From positions 1 to 64,000 of the forward strand of contig JACQZN010000011.1 of assembly GCA_016213845.1 (NCBI GenBank): a stretch of 64,000 nucleotides of DNA, read 5' to 3'. Both the position numbers and the translations under genes were made by a program. The notes under the pieces are model-generated. The model worked only from the letters and a program-made list of their open reading frames with translations. It was not told the origin of the DNA and did no database searches. Positions within the stretch are counted from its first letter, which is position 1. The number at the start of each line of letters is the position of its first letter. Source of the DNA: Candidatus Wallbacteria bacterium. GTDB lineage: Bacteria; Muiribacteriota; UBA6191; JACPRK01. This document shows, piece after piece, positions 1-9,995 of this stretch.

Positions 1-2142
1 GAGGCCTCGATTGCCTGGACGGCGCTGGATGGCGCCACCGAAGCGAAGGCCTGCACGGCCCGACAGGAGTGGGCCTGGAGCCTCGCCGGGCTTCTGATCG
101 TCGTGGCCGTGTTGGTCCGGCTGCAGCTGGCCGACCCGTTCTGGTTCACGCAGGACGACAACAGAGTCCAGTTCTTGCCTAACGTGCTCTTCGGATGCCG
201 GGCTGCCCTGGCCGGCCAGCTTCCAACCTGGAGCCCCCACGAGCTCCTCGGAACGCCGCTGATGGAACCCGGACACTACCCACTCACCTATCCGCCGCTC
301 TACTTGTGCCACTTCGTCGCCCGAAAAATCCTCGGCCAGGAGCAGCAGATCTTGCAGGTCTGGGCCTGGATTCACCTCACGCTTGGGTACCTGGCTGCCT
401 ACGTCTTCGCCCGGTTCGTCGGCATCCGACCCGCGCTGGCCGCTGCGGCAGCATCCTCATTCGTGCTCTCGGGCTTCTTTCTCATCCTGGGACGAGCCTG
501 GACAGGGCCTACCCCCGTCGCTCTCTGGCTACCGATCATGTCGCTTCCCGTCGCCCTTTTGCTCGCCCGCGAGCCCGATTGGCGGTTGGTCCCTTTTTCG
601 GGCCTGGCGATCGGAGGAGCGTTTCACTCGGCGAACACGCAGTTCTGGGCCTATTCCCTCGTCGTTCTGGCAGGGACTGCCGCGGTCGCCGCCACGTCGG
701 AGAGCTTCCGAAGGCAACGGCTTCCCCTCCTCCTCTCGGGTCTACTTCTGGGACTCGCCATCGCCGCGCCGGTCTTGATCCCGCAATTGGACTGGGTGTT
801 CCGCCTGCATCGCAGCGGGGGGGTCCACTGGGGTATTCTCTCGTTCTTCCCCAGGCTGCTCTTACCCTCCCCTCTCGTCGACGCCTTTCATCGGGACGGC
901 TGGAGCTCCCGAGGGGACGCCCTGGGACACCTGTTCTACTCCGGAACCGTCCTGACGCTCGTCGGGTGCGCAGCATTGGGCTTGCTCGTCGGAGCCTCGC
1001 TCTCCGGGCTGGGCTGCCGGATCCTGCGGCGGAACATCTGGCTGACGACAGCAGGCCTGGCCATGCTGCTGGCGCTGGGGCAGGACGGCCCGCTCTGGTG
1101 CCTGCTGGCAGCCTTGCCGGGCTTCTCGATGTTGAACCACCCGATCAAGCTTCTGCCGCAGATGACCTTCTTCCTGTCGGTTGGAGCCGCAATCATCCTG
1201 GAGCGCCTCCTGACAGCGCGCTCCTCAGGTGTCGCGGCCGAGAGGACTCTCTTCGGCTGCACGGCCCTGCTGCTCCTCTTCCACGCCAGCCCCTCGCTTC
1301 CCCCTTTCACCGAGTGGCGCTTCCCACTCCCTTACCCGCCCCTGCCGGGGCTGGTAGCAACCGAAGGCAGGCCCGGCGCAGTCGGCGCCGAGGCGCGTTA
1401 CATCCCGCTGGCGCAGGCGTGGGACAGGAATCCCGACAACCTCTGGAGTCTCTCCTTCGGCTTGCCGGCCCACTACGGACTGCTGTCGGCCGACGGCTAC
1501 AATCCACTGGTCCAGGCCTCGCCCGAAAACGTCCTCGCTTGCCAGAGGATGATCGCCGATCCGCTGGCGGCAGCGCGGGCCTACGGCATCCGGTGGGCCC
1601 TGCAGCGGCGGGGATACCGCCCGCCCACGGTGTTGCGAGACCTGAGCGACGCGGCCGACATGACGACCTCGAAGTACGATTCGCCCCTCCTGGCCGACAG
1701 CGTCTTCTCGGCCGGAAAGTTGGTAGCCGAGACCGAGGGCGTCCGCGTCTGGGAGCTTCCGCGGCCCGACCCGCTCGCCTTTGCGCGCCGCCGGCCCGAG
1801 CTGGCCTTGCCCGTGACGTTCCGCGCCGACGGGGTCGACGTCGAGCTCTCGGGAGCGACGGCCGGCTCGCCCGTGGTCGTGAACGTGCTGATGCGTCCCG
1901 CCATGCGGGGACGGATTGACGGCATCGAGGTGCCCCTGGCGAGCGACGAGTGGGGACGGGTGGTGGCCGAGCTGCCGGCCGGGGCGCGAAAACTCGAGCT
2001 GCGATACTGCCCGCGCTGGCAGCTCGGGTTTGCCGCAGCGGGACTGCTGACGGCGCTGGCCCTGGGGCTGGCCGGTTGGCTCGCCCGCAGACGTCCGCAG
2101 GACGCCCCCGCTACCGCCGGCCTCCCGCCTCCTGGACCTTGA
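1..2142 (+). CDS. Multi-pass membrane protein, YfhO/GT-C-like, 5' end outside window
   Basis: The frame is open to the first base of the window, so the true start lies upstream; an internal GTG at 103 is only the first possible start codon seen. The protein has many hydrophobic segments (about 10-12 by eye), a short first loop with QDDN after the first visible helix, and a C-terminal extracytoplasmic part that ends in one more helix and an RRR tail. The acidic motif after TM1, followed by an aromatic loop, is typical of GT-C/YfhO-type polyisoprenoid-dependent sugar transferases or their relatives. The later segment DGYNPL also resembles YfhO proteins. Substrate and activity cannot be told. 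Its last 32 bases overlap the convergent exoribonuclease gene. Confidence 0.7.
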   Translation, partial: EASIAWTALDGATEAKACTARQEWAWSLAGLLIVVAVLVRLQLADPFWFTQDDNRVQFLPNVLFGCRAALAGQLPTWSPHELLGTPLMEPGHYPLTYPPLYLCHFVARKILGQEQQILQVWAWIHLTLGYLAAYVFARFVGIRPALAAAAASSFVLSGFFLILGRAWTGPTPVALWLPIMSLPVALLLAREPDWRLVPFSGLAIGGAFHSANTQFWAYSLVVLAGTAAVAATSESFRRQRLPLLLSGLLLGLAIAAPVLIPQLDWVFRLHRSGGVHWGILSFFPRLLLPSPLVDAFHRDGWSSRGDALGHLFYSGTVLTLVGCAALGLLVGASLSGLGCRILRRNIWLTTAGLAMLLALGQDGPLWCLLAALPGFSMLNHPIKLLPQMTFFLSVGAAIILERLLTARSSGVAAERTLFGCTALLLLFHASPSLPPFTEWRFPLPYPPLPGLVATEGRPGAVGAEARYIPLAQAWDRNPDNLWSLSFGLPAHYGLLSADGYNPLVQASPENVLACQRMIADPLAAARAYGIRWALQRRGYRPPTVLRDLSDAADMTTSKYDSPLLADSVFSAGKLVAETEGVRVWELPRPDPLAFARRRPELALPVTFRADGVDVELSGATAGSPVVVNVLMRPAMRGRIDGIEVPLASDEWGRVVAELPAGARKLELRYCPRWQLGFAAAGLLTALALGLAGWLARRRPQDAPATAGLPPPGP

Positions 2143-4198
2143 GCAGCCCCTTGCGCGGGTCGACGGCCTTCACGCGGACCTCCAGCAGATCGCCCACCTG
2201 GTACTTGCGCCCTGGGGGAGGGTAGAACGGGATATCGAAGAGGTAGTCCGTGAGCTGCACGAGATAGCTCTCGTCGCGGACTTCCTGGATCACGGCCGGC
2301 GTCGGCTCGCCCACGCGGCCCGACAGGTACTTGAGGAGCCAGTACTTGTTCGACCAGCGCTGCGTGTTGTGGGCGGCCTCGACGGCCGATTCGGCGCCGC
2401 CGATCGCCTCGCGCAGCGCATCCTCGGTGTAGCCGGAATCGCCCTCACCCAGCGCCCGGCGGAGCTGTCGGTGCATCACCAGGTCGAGGTATCGCCGGAT
2501 CGGCGACGTCATCTGGGCGTAGCTCTCCAGCCCGAGACCCCAGTGGGGCCCCGGGGAGGTCTGCACCTGGATCTTCTTCACCATCGTCAAGAAGCGCCGC
2601 GACACGGCACCGGCACCGGCAGCGATCTCCTCCTGGGGTGGCGGCTGCACGCGATAGACGGCCGCCACTGCCCGCCCGGCGCAGAAGACTCCGGCGCACT
2701 GGTTGGCCAGGATCATCAGCTCGCTGACGACCACGTCGGCGACGCTCTCGCCCTGCCGCTTCTTGAGGGTGATGGTGCCGTCGGGCGCGACCCGGATCTT
2801 CAGCTCCGCCCGCTCGAAGACTCGCGCTCCGCGCCCGATACGCTGCTCCCTGAGCTTGCTCGCGAGAGCTCCAAGCGGAGCCAACGGATGCGCCGGGTCC
2901 TCGAGCATTTCGGCCGCCTCCTCATACGTCGCCGCCCGCTCCACGCGCAGCACCGACGGCGAAAAGAAGAACGACCGGAGGCGCGCCTCGGTGTCGACGT
3001 CGGCGAAGAGCGAGAGCGCCAACCTGGGCTGGCCGCTCAGCAGGCTCGCGGCCTCGTGCGAGATCGCCTCGGGAATCATCGGGATCGTGCGGTCCGGAAG
3101 ATAGACCGTCGTCGCTCGGCGAAAGGCCTCCCGATCGAGCGGCGAATCCTTCGGCACCGCAGCCGAAAGATCCGCGATGTGCACGCCGATGCGGAACCCG
3201 TCGGCAAGCCGCTCCAGGCTGAGCGCATCGTCGATGTCGCGCGTCTCGGAGTCGTCGACGGAGATTGCCGGCAGCTCCTGCAGGTCGAGCCTGGGCAGCC
3301 CACCCGGACCGCAGGTGAGCTGAGGAGAGCCGCCCGGGACGTAGAGACTCGCCAACGCTGCGGCGGCTTCGAGCACGACCGGGCTGGCCGCCAGCCCCTC
3401 GTTGGCCGCCGCCACCAGCTCCGGCGAGAAGCCGGTCGGGATGCCCTCTTTCAGGAGCATCAGGTTCTCGTCCGGCCCGAAGTCTCCGATCTCGACTAGG
3501 AAGCCGAACGCGCCGTCGGGGACCTCCTCGCCCAGCTCGTGCAGGAGGCCTGCGGCTTCGGTGTAGCCGGCGAAGTCCTCGCGATGGATGGCCAGCCCGC
3601 GGAGCAGGTCGATGTGCCGCTCGAGCCCCTCGGGGCGCGGGGGAGTATGCCCCAGCCGCGCGGCGCGGAACCAGGCGAGAGCATCGCCGCGCTCCCGCTG
3701 GCGGCGGTCCTGCTCGGCGAGCTGGCGGCGGGTCTCGGCCACGGCCTCGGCGGGCTTCGGCACATAGAGCTCGCCCTTCTTCTTGAAGTAGAGCGGGTCG
3801 TCGTGGAGTGCGCGCAGCAGGGCACTCTGGTGGTCGGAGCCGGTCGACTCGCCGAAATAGGTACGGGCCATCTCCTCCAGCGTGATGCCGTCGGTCTCGG
3901 AGCCGGAGAAGAACTCCCAGAGGTCCGCGAGCTCGATGGAGCCGGCCACGCCGAGCACGCGATCGCGGATGGCGGCCAGCCGCTCCTTGAGGTGCGGATC
4001 GGAGAGCGTCGGGTCGAGCATGTGGCTGGTCACGTGCGCCACCTTGTCGGCCGGGTAGCTGAACTCCTTGCCCGACTCGGTGAGCAACCGCAAGCTGGTC
4101 CCCTCCAACCGCTTGCAGATGGCCAGGAGGATACCCTTCTTGTCCTTGAACTCTATGACGGCGCCGGCTCGCAAGGGTGCAACGGCCATTCTTACCAT
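2111..4198 (-). CDS. RNB-domain exoribonuclease (RNase II/R family)
   Basis: This is a 3'-5' exoribonuclease that degrades RNA processively. The catalytic acidic cluster of RNB enzymes is visible as [11 protein letters not shown] near residues 313-324, followed by VHIADLS. The family signature [14 protein letters not shown] is near residue 570, and the C-terminus is a short S1-like OB strand set. About 300 N-terminal residues form an SH3/OB-like and winged-helix region that is less conserved, as in the short RNase II-like proteins of cyanobacteria and plastids. At about 695 aa it is close to RNase II in size and shorter than most RNase R. Two in-frame ATGs (4198 and 4189) are possible starts and neither has a clear ribosome binding site. 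It is divergent from uvrA; the 273 bp between them show no clear element. It is not certain whether to name it rnb or rnr. Confidence 0.88.
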   Translation of the reverse strand: MVRMAVAPLRAGAVIEFKDKKGILLAICKRLEGTSLRLLTESGKEFSYPADKVAHVTSHMLDPTLSDPHLKERLAAIRDRVLGVAGSIELADLWEFFSGSETDGITLEEMARTYFGESTGSDHQSALLRALHDDPLYFKKKGELYVPKPAEAVAETRRQLAEQDRRQRERGDALAWFRAARLGHTPPRPEGLERHIDLLRGLAIHREDFAGYTEAAGLLHELGEEVPDGAFGFLVEIGDFGPDENLMLLKEGIPTGFSPELVAAANEGLAASPVVLEAAAALASLYVPGGSPQLTCGPGGLPRLDLQELPAISVDDSETRDIDDALSLERLADGFRIGVHIADLSAAVPKDSPLDREAFRRATTVYLPDRTIPMIPEAISHEAASLLSGQPRLALSLFADVDTEARLRSFFFSPSVLRVERAATYEEAAEMLEDPAHPLAPLGALASKLREQRIGRGARVFERAELKIRVAPDGTITLKKRQGESVADVVVSELMILANQCAGVFCAGRAVAAVYRVQPPPQEEIAAGAGAVSRRFLTMVKKIQVQTSPGPHWGLGLESYAQMTSPIRRYLDLVMHRQLRRALGEGDSGYTEDALREAIGGAESAVEAAHNTQRWSNKYWLLKYLSGRVGEPTPAVIQEVRDESYLVQLTDYLFDIPFYPPPGRKYQVGDLLEVRVKAVDPRKGLLKVQEAGGRR

Positions 4199-4471
4199 GG
4201 AAATCGGAAGGCGCACGAACTCTTTGCCTCGATGCGGAGAGGTGCGGCCGCCCGGACATGGCGGGGCGCGCCAGGGTCTCGACAAGGTCGCGAGCCCGGA
4301 GGCGGAAAGCGGGGACTGGCTCCGGAAGCCCGCTTGAAATCTGGCAGTCGTCCGGTAGGTTGGCCGGGCTTCCGGCGCCTGTACCCGCTTTTCGCCGACC
4401 TTGTCCGTCGCCCTGCGGGGCGCGCAGCCCCCTCTTCCGGCGGGGGCGTCGGTCGTGAGAGGATTGCGGCC

Positions 4472-7309
4472 ATGGCCAGCACTATCTCCGTGCGCGGAGC
4501 ACGGGTCCATAACCTGAAGAACGTGTCGGTCGATCTGCCGCGGGAGGCGATGGTCGTCATCTGCGGCGTGTCGGGCTCGGGGAAGTCGTCGCTCGCCTTC
4601 GACACCATCTACGCCGAGGGGCAGCGGCTCTATCTGGAGTCGCTGTCGTCGTACGCGCGGCAGTTCCTGGGGCAGCGCACGAAGCCGGACGTGGACGAGA
4701 TCTCCGGGCTTTCGCCGACGATCAGCATCGAGCAGAAGACGGGCGGCTCCAACCCCAGGTCGACGGTCGGGACCATCACGGAGATCCACGACTACCTGAG
4801 GTTGCTTTACGCCGCCGTGGGGGTGCCGCACTGCTACAGCTGCGGCCGGGAGATCCGCCCGCAGACGGTAGATCAGATGGTCGATTTCCTGATGGCGCAG
4901 GGTACGGGGCGGGCGGTGACGCTGGCGGCGCCGGCGGTTCAGGGCAAGAAGGGGGAGCACAAGGACGTCCTGGAGGCGATCTTTCGCGAGGGATTCGGGC
5001 GCGTACGGATTGACGGGAAGCTCTACCGGGAGGGCGACGAGATCAAACTGGCGAAGACGAAGGCGCACGACATCGAGATCGTGGTCGACCGCGTGGCGCT
5101 GAAGGCGGGGAGCGAGAGCCGGCTGACAGATACGCTGGAGACGTGCGCGAAGGCGGGCGGCGGGATCGTGCACGTGTACGGGTTGGACCCGGCAGACGCC
5201 GAGGCGCGGACGGTGCTATCGAAGAAGGCGGCCTGCGTGGAGTGCGGTATCTCTTACCCGGAGCTCTCGGCGCGGCTATTCAGCTTCAACAGCCCTTTTG
5301 GCTCCTGTCAGTCGTGCGACGGGCTGGGCGTCGGCACGCGCATCGACCCCAGGCTGGTCGTGCCGAACGAGGAGCTGTCGCTCGGGGACGGCGCGGTGGC
5401 GGCGTTCACGGGCGAGCGGCACGGGGCGATGCAGGACTTGCTGGCGGCCGTGGCCGCGCGTGAGGGGATTCCGTGGTCCAAGCCGTTCCGGACGCTCTCG
5501 GAGAGACACCGGCGAATCGTCCTCGAAGGATGCGATGGAGAGTTCGAGTTCAAGGTCCGGCGGCTTTCGGGCAACGTCAAGGTCCGCAAGGCCTACGAAG
5601 GAGCGGTCGGATATCTGGAACGGCTCCGGGAGAAGGGCGCGATGGCCGACCATCTCTACCTGGCGCGCTTCAAGAACGAGATCCCGTGCGCGAGCTGTGG
5701 GGGAGCGCGACTGAAACCCGAGGCGCTGGCGGTGCAGGTGCACGGACTCTCCATCCGGCAGGTATCCGAGAAGTCGATCGCCGAGGCGCACGAGTGGTTC
5801 TCGCTGGTAGAGCTGACCGCGCGGGAGGTCCGGATCGCGGGGCTGGTGCTCAGGGAGATCCGCCACCGGCTCGGGTTCCTGCTGGACGTGGGGCTGCCGT
5901 ATCTGTCGCTGTCCAGGCGGGGTGACACGCTCTCGGGGGGCGAGGCTCAGCGGCTGAGGCTGGCGACGCAGGTCGGCTCACGGCTGACGGGGGTGGTCTA
6001 CGTGCTGGACGAGCCGTCGATTGGCCTGCACCAGCGAGACAACATGCGGCTGCTGACCACGCTGGGGCGGCTCAAAGAGCTGGGCAACACGCTGTTGGTC
6101 GTGGAGCATGACGAGGCGACGCTCCGGACGGCCGACTACCTGGTCGACGTCGGGCCCGGGGCGGGGCTCCACGGCGGAGAGATCGTGGCGGCCGGCCCGC
6201 TGCCGGAGTTCCTGGAGAAGGGGTCGTTGACGGCCCGCTATCTGACCGGCGCGGAGCGGATCCCCGTGCCCGGGCGGCGCCGCACGGGCAACGGGCTGGC
6301 GCTGGAGCTCGTGGGAGCTCGGCTCAACAACCTCAAGAGTGTCGACGTACGGTTTCCGCTGGGGACGTTCATCGCGGTGACCGGCGTGAGCGGGTCGGGG
6401 AAATCGTCGCTCGTCTCGGAGACATTGGCGCCGGCGCTGGCGCAGAAGCTGACGGGCGCGCGAGCCATCCCTGGGGAGCACGACCGGCTGGAGGGGGTGC
6501 GGCACGTCTCGGACCTGGTGACAATCGATCAGTCGCCGATCGGCCGCACGCCCCGTTCCAACCCGGTGACCTATACGGGGACGTGGGGGCCAATCCGGGA
6601 CGTCTTCGCGCAGACCCAGGACGCGCGCACGCGCGGCTACACGGCCAGCCGGTTCAGCTTCAACCGTCCGGGCGGCCGCTGCGAGGCCTGCGAGGGCGCA
6701 GGGACGGTCACCATCGAGATGAACTTCCTTCCCGATGTGGAGATGCCGTGCGAGGCCTGCAACGGCAAGCGTTTCAGCCGCGAGACGCTGGAGGTGCGCT
6801 ACAAGGGGCGCAACATCCACGAGGTGCTCGAGATGACGGTAGAGGAAGGGATCGAGTTCTTCGAGAGCTTCCCACCGATCCGGCGGCGGCTAGAGACGCT
6901 GGCAGAGATCGGGCTGGCCTACATGCATCTGGGGCAGTCGGCGACGACGCTCTCGGGGGGCGAGGCGCAGCGGGTGAAGCTGGCGCTGGAGCTGGCGCGA
7001 ATCGGCACGGGGCGGACGCTCTACATCCTGGACGAGCCGACGACGGGCCTGCACTTCGCGGACATCCGGATGCTGCTGGCGGTGCTGGACCGGCTGGTGG
7101 AGCGGGGCAACACGGTGCTGGTGATCGAGCACCAGCTCGACGTGGTGAAGTTCGCCGACCACGTCATCGACCTGGGGCCCGAGGGCGGAGACGGCGGCGG
7201 ACAGGTCGTGGCGACCGGCACGCCCGAGGAGGTCGCGCGCAACCCGCGCAGTCTCACGGCGCCGTACCTGGCGGAGGTGCTGGGGGGAGAATCGAGAATC
7301 GAGAATTGA
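4472..7309 (+). CDS. uvrA: Excinuclease ABC subunit A
   Basis: UvrA is the damage-recognition ATPase of nucleotide excision repair and works as a dimer with UvrB. The 945-aa product has two ABC modules: Walker [11 protein letters not shown] near residue 30 and again near residue 640, and two LSGGEAQR signatures. Zinc-finger CxxC pairs are visible (for example CYSCG and CQSCDG in the first half, CEACEGAG and CEACNGKR in the second). Length matches the family. The ATG at 4472 is preceded by GAGAGG; an open frame continues upstream but lies antisense to the exoribonuclease and is not coding. The last five codons and the TGA stop are written in a heptanucleotide repeat (7287-7318), so the SRIEN C-terminus is probably a repeat-derived tail. 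Confidence 0.97.
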   Translation: MASTISVRGARVHNLKNVSVDLPREAMVVICGVSGSGKSSLAFDTIYAEGQRLYLESLSSYARQFLGQRTKPDVDEISGLSPTISIEQKTGGSNPRSTVGTITEIHDYLRLLYAAVGVPHCYSCGREIRPQTVDQMVDFLMAQGTGRAVTLAAPAVQGKKGEHKDVLEAIFREGFGRVRIDGKLYREGDEIKLAKTKAHDIEIVVDRVALKAGSESRLTDTLETCAKAGGGIVHVYGLDPADAEARTVLSKKAACVECGISYPELSARLFSFNSPFGSCQSCDGLGVGTRIDPRLVVPNEELSLGDGAVAAFTGERHGAMQDLLAAVAAREGIPWSKPFRTLSERHRRIVLEGCDGEFEFKVRRLSGNVKVRKAYEGAVGYLERLREKGAMADHLYLARFKNEIPCASCGGARLKPEALAVQVHGLSIRQVSEKSIAEAHEWFSLVELTAREVRIAGLVLREIRHRLGFLLDVGLPYLSLSRRGDTLSGGEAQRLRLATQVGSRLTGVVYVLDEPSIGLHQRDNMRLLTTLGRLKELGNTLLVVEHDEATLRTADYLVDVGPGAGLHGGEIVAAGPLPEFLEKGSLTARYLTGAERIPVPGRRRTGNGLALELVGARLNNLKSVDVRFPLGTFIAVTGVSGSGKSSLVSETLAPALAQKLTGARAIPGEHDRLEGVRHVSDLVTIDQSPIGRTPRSNPVTYTGTWGPIRDVFAQTQDARTRGYTASRFSFNRPGGRCEACEGAGTVTIEMNFLPDVEMPCEACNGKRFSRETLEVRYKGRNIHEVLEMTVEEGIEFFESFPPIRRRLETLAEIGLAYMHLGQSATTLSGGEAQRVKLALELARIGTGRTLYILDEPTTGLHFADIRMLLAVLDRLVERGNTVLVIEHQLDVVKFADHVIDLGPEGGDGGGQVVATGTPEEVARNPRSLTAPYLAEVLGGESRIEN

Positions 7310-7388
7310 GAATCGAGGAGCGGGCCCAGGGGAGAGCCCTTCGTGGCGACGCGGGCTACCCAATAGTGGCACCTCGATTCTCGATTCT
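7287..7388. repeat. Heptad tandem repeat with inverted partner at the end of uvrA
   Basis: Four tandem heptamers of the form GAATCGA (one is GAATTGA and supplies the uvrA stop codon) run from 7287 to 7318. The inverted partner lies at 7372-7388, giving a possible 17-bp stem with one G-T pair and a 53-base loop. It could end or stabilise the uvrA transcript. No U-run follows, so it is not a classical intrinsic terminator. Confidence 0.6.
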
Positions 7389-7400
7389 ATAAATCGCGGC

Positions 7401-7429
7401 TTGTCAGAAGCCGACACCTTTGCTATACT
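7401..7429 (+). promoter_or_regulatory. Sigma70-like promoter for the POTRA gene
   Basis: TTGTCA at 7401-7406 and TATACT at 7424-7429 are separated by 17 bp. Each box matches five of six consensus bases. Transcription would start near 7436, about 50 bases before the GTG start of the downstream gene, which has a GAGGAGG ribosome binding site at 7474-7480. Confidence 0.6.
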
Positions 7430-7486
7430 CCCGCGCTCTCCCACGAGAGGGCCAACGCCGACATTGCAGCCTCGAGGAGGTAACGG

Positions 7487-8275
7487 GTGTCCCGGATACC
7501 GGTTCTGGTCTTGCTTGCAACGGCATCGCTGGCAGTCGCCTGCCCGGGGGCAGAGGCGCTGACCAGGGTCGCAGGGGTGGAGGTGCGCGGCAGCGCGGCC
7601 ATCCGAGGGGCGGCCATGAAGCTCGGATTCGCCCGGGAGCTGGGACAGTCGCTCACGGACCAGGTGGTCGCGCGGGGTGTGGAGCGGCTCAAGCGCATCG
7701 GGCGAGCGGCGGGCGTGCGGGTGGACTTCCGCGAGACGCCCTCGGGAACGTGGATCTGCTACGAGGTGCGGGAGAACCCGGCCATCGAGTCGATCGAGTT
7801 CCTGGGCAACACGGCGATCAGCGACGGGGAGCTTCTGAAGGACTTCGCCGTGAAGCCGGGCGAGGTGCTGGACTGGGATCGGCTCTACAAGGAAGTCAAC
7901 CGCATCCCCGAGATCTACCTGGCGCGCAAGGGAGTGCTGTATGCGGGCGTTCTTTCGCCGCTGGCCGTGCAGGCCAACGGGGGAAAGGTTTCGATCTACG
8001 TCCAGGAGTTCCGGCTGAGGCGGCTCGAGGTGAAGGGAGTACGAGGCCACCTCAGAGATGCCGTCCTCGCCTCATTGCCCCTTCGGAGGGGGCAGGTGCT
8101 GCGAAGACAGGATCTCCTGGGTGGCCTCTTCAATGCGTACCAGCTTCCGGGGATTCAGGACATCGAGTACAGCCCCAAGTTCGATCGGGAACACGGGGAG
8201 ATCACGCTCGTGCTGAACCTGACGGAGGCCGGCCAGCCCGCTGCGTCACCAGCGGGCCGCGGAAAACTGAACTGA
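7487..8275 (+). CDS. Secreted POTRA-repeat protein without a beta-barrel
   Basis: This 262-aa protein has a short signal peptide (cut near PGAEA-L, about residue 25). Three repeats with the beta-alpha-alpha-beta-beta pattern of POTRA domains follow: about residues 28-95, 96-173 and 174-250. The second repeat has the typical ESIEFLGNTAISDGELL start, and the third reads RLEVKGVRGHLRDAVL. POTRA repeats normally precede an outer-membrane barrel in BamA, TamA or FhaC and bind unfolded polypeptide. Here the protein stops after the third repeat, so it has no barrel. A periplasmic chaperone or adaptor for outer-membrane assembly is the natural guess, but the function is inferred. The GTG start has a strong GAGGAGG site and its own promoter. 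The last 30 bases overlap the convergent gene. Confidence 0.72.
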   Translation: MSRIPVLVLLATASLAVACPGAEALTRVAGVEVRGSAAIRGAAMKLGFARELGQSLTDQVVARGVERLKRIGRAAGVRVDFRETPSGTWICYEVRENPAIESIEFLGNTAISDGELLKDFAVKPGEVLDWDRLYKEVNRIPEIYLARKGVLYAGVLSPLAVQANGGKVSIYVQEFRLRRLEVKGVRGHLRDAVLASLPLRRGQVLRRQDLLGGLFNAYQLPGIQDIEYSPKFDREHGEITLVLNLTEAGQPAASPAGRGKLN

Positions 8276-8578
8276 GGGATAGTGGACCGGTTCCATCTGG
8301 ACCGTGTCTCGAAGGGCCGTGGAGAGAGGCATCTCTCGCACGAACCGGACCGGCTTGAACTTCTCGATCTCCAGCTTGAGTTGAGCGGTCTGCTCGTCCA
8401 GGAAGTCCCGGAAATTGACGGTCCAGTGGATCTGGGTTCGCGTCTCCTGGGGGAACGGGATCTCCTTGCCCTGCCAACCCTCCTTGTGGAAAGCGCGGGG
8501 AGCCGCAGGATCGGCAGCCAGGGCTGCCGAGGAGAAGAGAATCGCCGCACCGAGGGACAACGTCAGAATGCGTCCCAT
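8246..8578 (-). CDS. Small secreted protein of unknown function
   Basis: The 110-aa product starts with a clear signal peptide ending ALA-A near residue 21, followed by about 89 polar residues with no cysteines and no motif I recognise. An AAGGAGG ribosome binding site sits 6 bases before the ATG, which makes the gene credible despite its size. A small hairpin (GTGCC/GGCAC around 8612-8630) lies in the presumed leader. It converges on the POTRA gene and shares 30 bases with its 3' end. The mature protein is probably periplasmic; the function is unknown. Confidence 0.6.
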   Translation of the reverse strand: MGRILTLSLGAAILFSSAALAADPAAPRAFHKEGWQGKEIPFPQETRTQIHWTVNFRDFLDEQTAQLKLEIEKFKPVRFVREMPLSTALRDTVQMEPVHYPSVQFSAARW

Positions 8579-8787
8579 GTTTCACCTCCTTCCGGACAAC
8601 AGGTGTTCGGGTGCCGAAGGCCGGCACCATTCTACTCTACGCGCGAGATGAAAAAAGGTTCCGCGCATGGTATCCTCCGGGGACCGGTCCGCGATTTCGG
8701 CCATGACGCGGACCATGACGTTTTCATGGGCCCGGCAACCGCGCGGAGAGCGCTCCCGCGAAGACGAGGGTCCAGACGAGGAGCGAG

Positions 8788-9510
8788 ATGAACGCCGCCA
8801 AGAAGCAGATGGCGAGGGAAGAGCAGCCGACTGAGAAGGTCAGCCTGGCGCGCAAGCTGAAGAAGCTGGGTTCGACGCTGGCCTTGAAGGCCGACATCCT
8901 GCGCACCAACAAGAACAAGGGGAGCACCGAGCACGTCAACAAGCTCTACAACCTGTTCGCCCCGTTCTACGACCTGGTCTGGCCGAGCATGAAGGACTAC
9001 ATGTCCAGCTGCCGCTACCTGGTCGACAAGTCGGTCCATGACGGAGAGTACGTGCTGGACGTCGGCACCGGGACGGGCGTGTTGTCGCTGCTGGTGGCGG
9101 AGCGCGGAAACCACGTGATCGGATTCGACCTGCACCCCAAGATGCTGGCCCGCACGCGCAAGAAGGCCGAGAAGCAGGGCAAGAAGAACGCGAACATGCG
9201 GCGTCTGACGCTCTGCCGCGGGGACGCGACCATCCTTCCGTTCGGCGAGCGCAAGTTCGACGTCGTGACGTCCGGTTTCATGCTGGTCCACCTCTCTCAC
9301 GAGCAGAAGATCAGCGCCGTCGCCGAGATGCGGCGCGTCCTGACCGATCGAGGCCAGATCGCGCTCCTGGAAAGCCGCGGCGAGCTCACGAAGCGCTACG
9401 ACACCCGGGAAGAATGGGAGCAGATCCTGCGAACCCTGGGGTTCGGCCGGCCCGTCATCGAGGACATCTACGACGTCTATCGAGTCATCTTCGCCACGAA
9501 GCAGGCGTGA
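8788..9510 (+). CDS. Class I SAM-dependent methyltransferase
   Basis: The 240-aa protein carries motif I DVGTGTGVLSLL near residue 90, an acidic residue at the end of the second strand (GFDLHPKML), and a motif II/III region RRVLTDRGQIALL, all typical of the UbiE/Methyltransf_11 group. The first 50 residues are lysine-rich and probably an unstructured or membrane-proximal tail. The substrate cannot be told; this is not the MenG of the quinone pathway, which lies at 37.6 kb. The ATG at 8788 follows ACGAGGAG. The gene seems to be transcribed alone and ends directly in a heptad repeat. Confidence 0.85.
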   Translation: MNAAKKQMAREEQPTEKVSLARKLKKLGSTLALKADILRTNKNKGSTEHVNKLYNLFAPFYDLVWPSMKDYMSSCRYLVDKSVHDGEYVLDVGTGTGVLSLLVAERGNHVIGFDLHPKMLARTRKKAEKQGKKNANMRRLTLCRGDATILPFGERKFDVVTSGFMLVHLSHEQKISAVAEMRRVLTDRGQIALLESRGELTKRYDTREEWEQILRTLGFGRPVIEDIYDVYRVIFATKQA

Positions 9511-9629
9511 GGCTTGAGAAGTGAGGCTTGAGAGGGGAAATCTGCGCCCCTGCTTCAGGCTTCAACAGCAAGTCCTAAGTCTCAAGCCCCAAGCCTCAAG
9601 CCTCAAGCCCCAAGCCTCGAGCCTCGAGC
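9511..9629. repeat. Heptad tandem repeat, inverted arms, after the methyltransferase
   Basis: Two GGCTTGA copies spaced by one diverged heptamer follow the stop codon (9511-9531). Seven tandem CTCAAGC-type heptamers run from 9581 to 9629 in the opposite orientation. The arms are complementary and could fold into a long imperfect hairpin between this gene and the ATP synthase promoter. The unit is the same heptamer (GCTTGAG) as the repeat after glnS. Confidence 0.75.
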
Positions 9630-9647
9630 CTGCCGCCGATTTCCATG

Positions 9648-9676
9648 TTGACTTGGGCCTGATGCCAGTGTACAAT
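9648..9676 (+). promoter_or_regulatory. Sigma70-like promoter of the ATP synthase operon
   Basis: TTGACT at 9648-9653 and TACAAT at 9671-9676 are separated by 17 bp; each matches five of six consensus bases. The predicted start of transcription is near 9683, about 70 bases before the first gene of the operon. Confidence 0.65.
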
Positions 9677-9755
9677 CGCGGTCCCCAGCATCGGTGATTC
9701 ATCTCTGGATGCGGGATCTCCGGCTCAGGGACCCCTCGGGAGGTGTGCAGTACCC

Positions 9756-9995
9756 TTGGACCGTCCTGACCGCGAGAGGCGTGAGGTTGTGTCGTGGGGC
9801 CTGGCGGCCATGGTGGGGACGAACCTCGTCGCATGTCTCGTGGTCGGAGCCGGGATCGGCTACGGATTGGACCGCTGGCTGGGGACGGCGCCAGTGATGA
9901 TCGCCGTCTGGGTGTTCGTGGGAATGGCCGCTGGGTTCGTGCAGCTTTACAGGACCGTGCGAAAGTTGGATGGAGACGGTCGTGGTGGTCCCTGA
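9756..9995 (+). CDS. AtpZ/AtpI-like small membrane protein of ATP synthase operon
   Basis: The 79-aa protein has two membrane helices, the first containing GIGYGLDRWLGT and the second GMAAGF. This glycine pattern with LDxxxGT between the helices is that of AtpZ/ATP-synthase protein I, which heads many atp operons and is linked to F0 assembly or Mg2+/Ca2+ movement. The start is a TTG at 9756 with GGGAGGTG 11 bases upstream; no in-frame ATG or GTG is closer. The 3' end overlaps the next gene by 26 bases, which points to coupled translation. Confidence 0.72.
   Translation: MDRPDRERREVVSWGLAAMVGTNLVACLVVGAGIGYGLDRWLGTAPVMIAVWVFVGMAAGFVQLYRTVRKLDGDGRGGP

Noticed and set aside
195-1919. 574-aa open frame on the plus strand inside the first gene
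   Set aside because: Out of frame with the membrane protein and of Arg/Pro/Gly-rich composition, without hydrophobic pattern or ribosome binding site.
3539-4471. N-terminal extension of uvrA
   Set aside because: The open frame upstream of the ATG at 4472 runs antisense to the exoribonuclease, and the conserved UvrA start follows the ATG directly.
4190-5173. N-terminal extension of the exoribonuclease
   Set aside because: It is antisense to uvrA, and the part beyond 4198 has no family similarity.
8788-9510. The methyltransferase as a second MenG/UbiE
   Set aside because: It has the general SAM motif but lacks the FGVR and RPGG signatures of MenG/UbiE that are seen in the gene at 37558.
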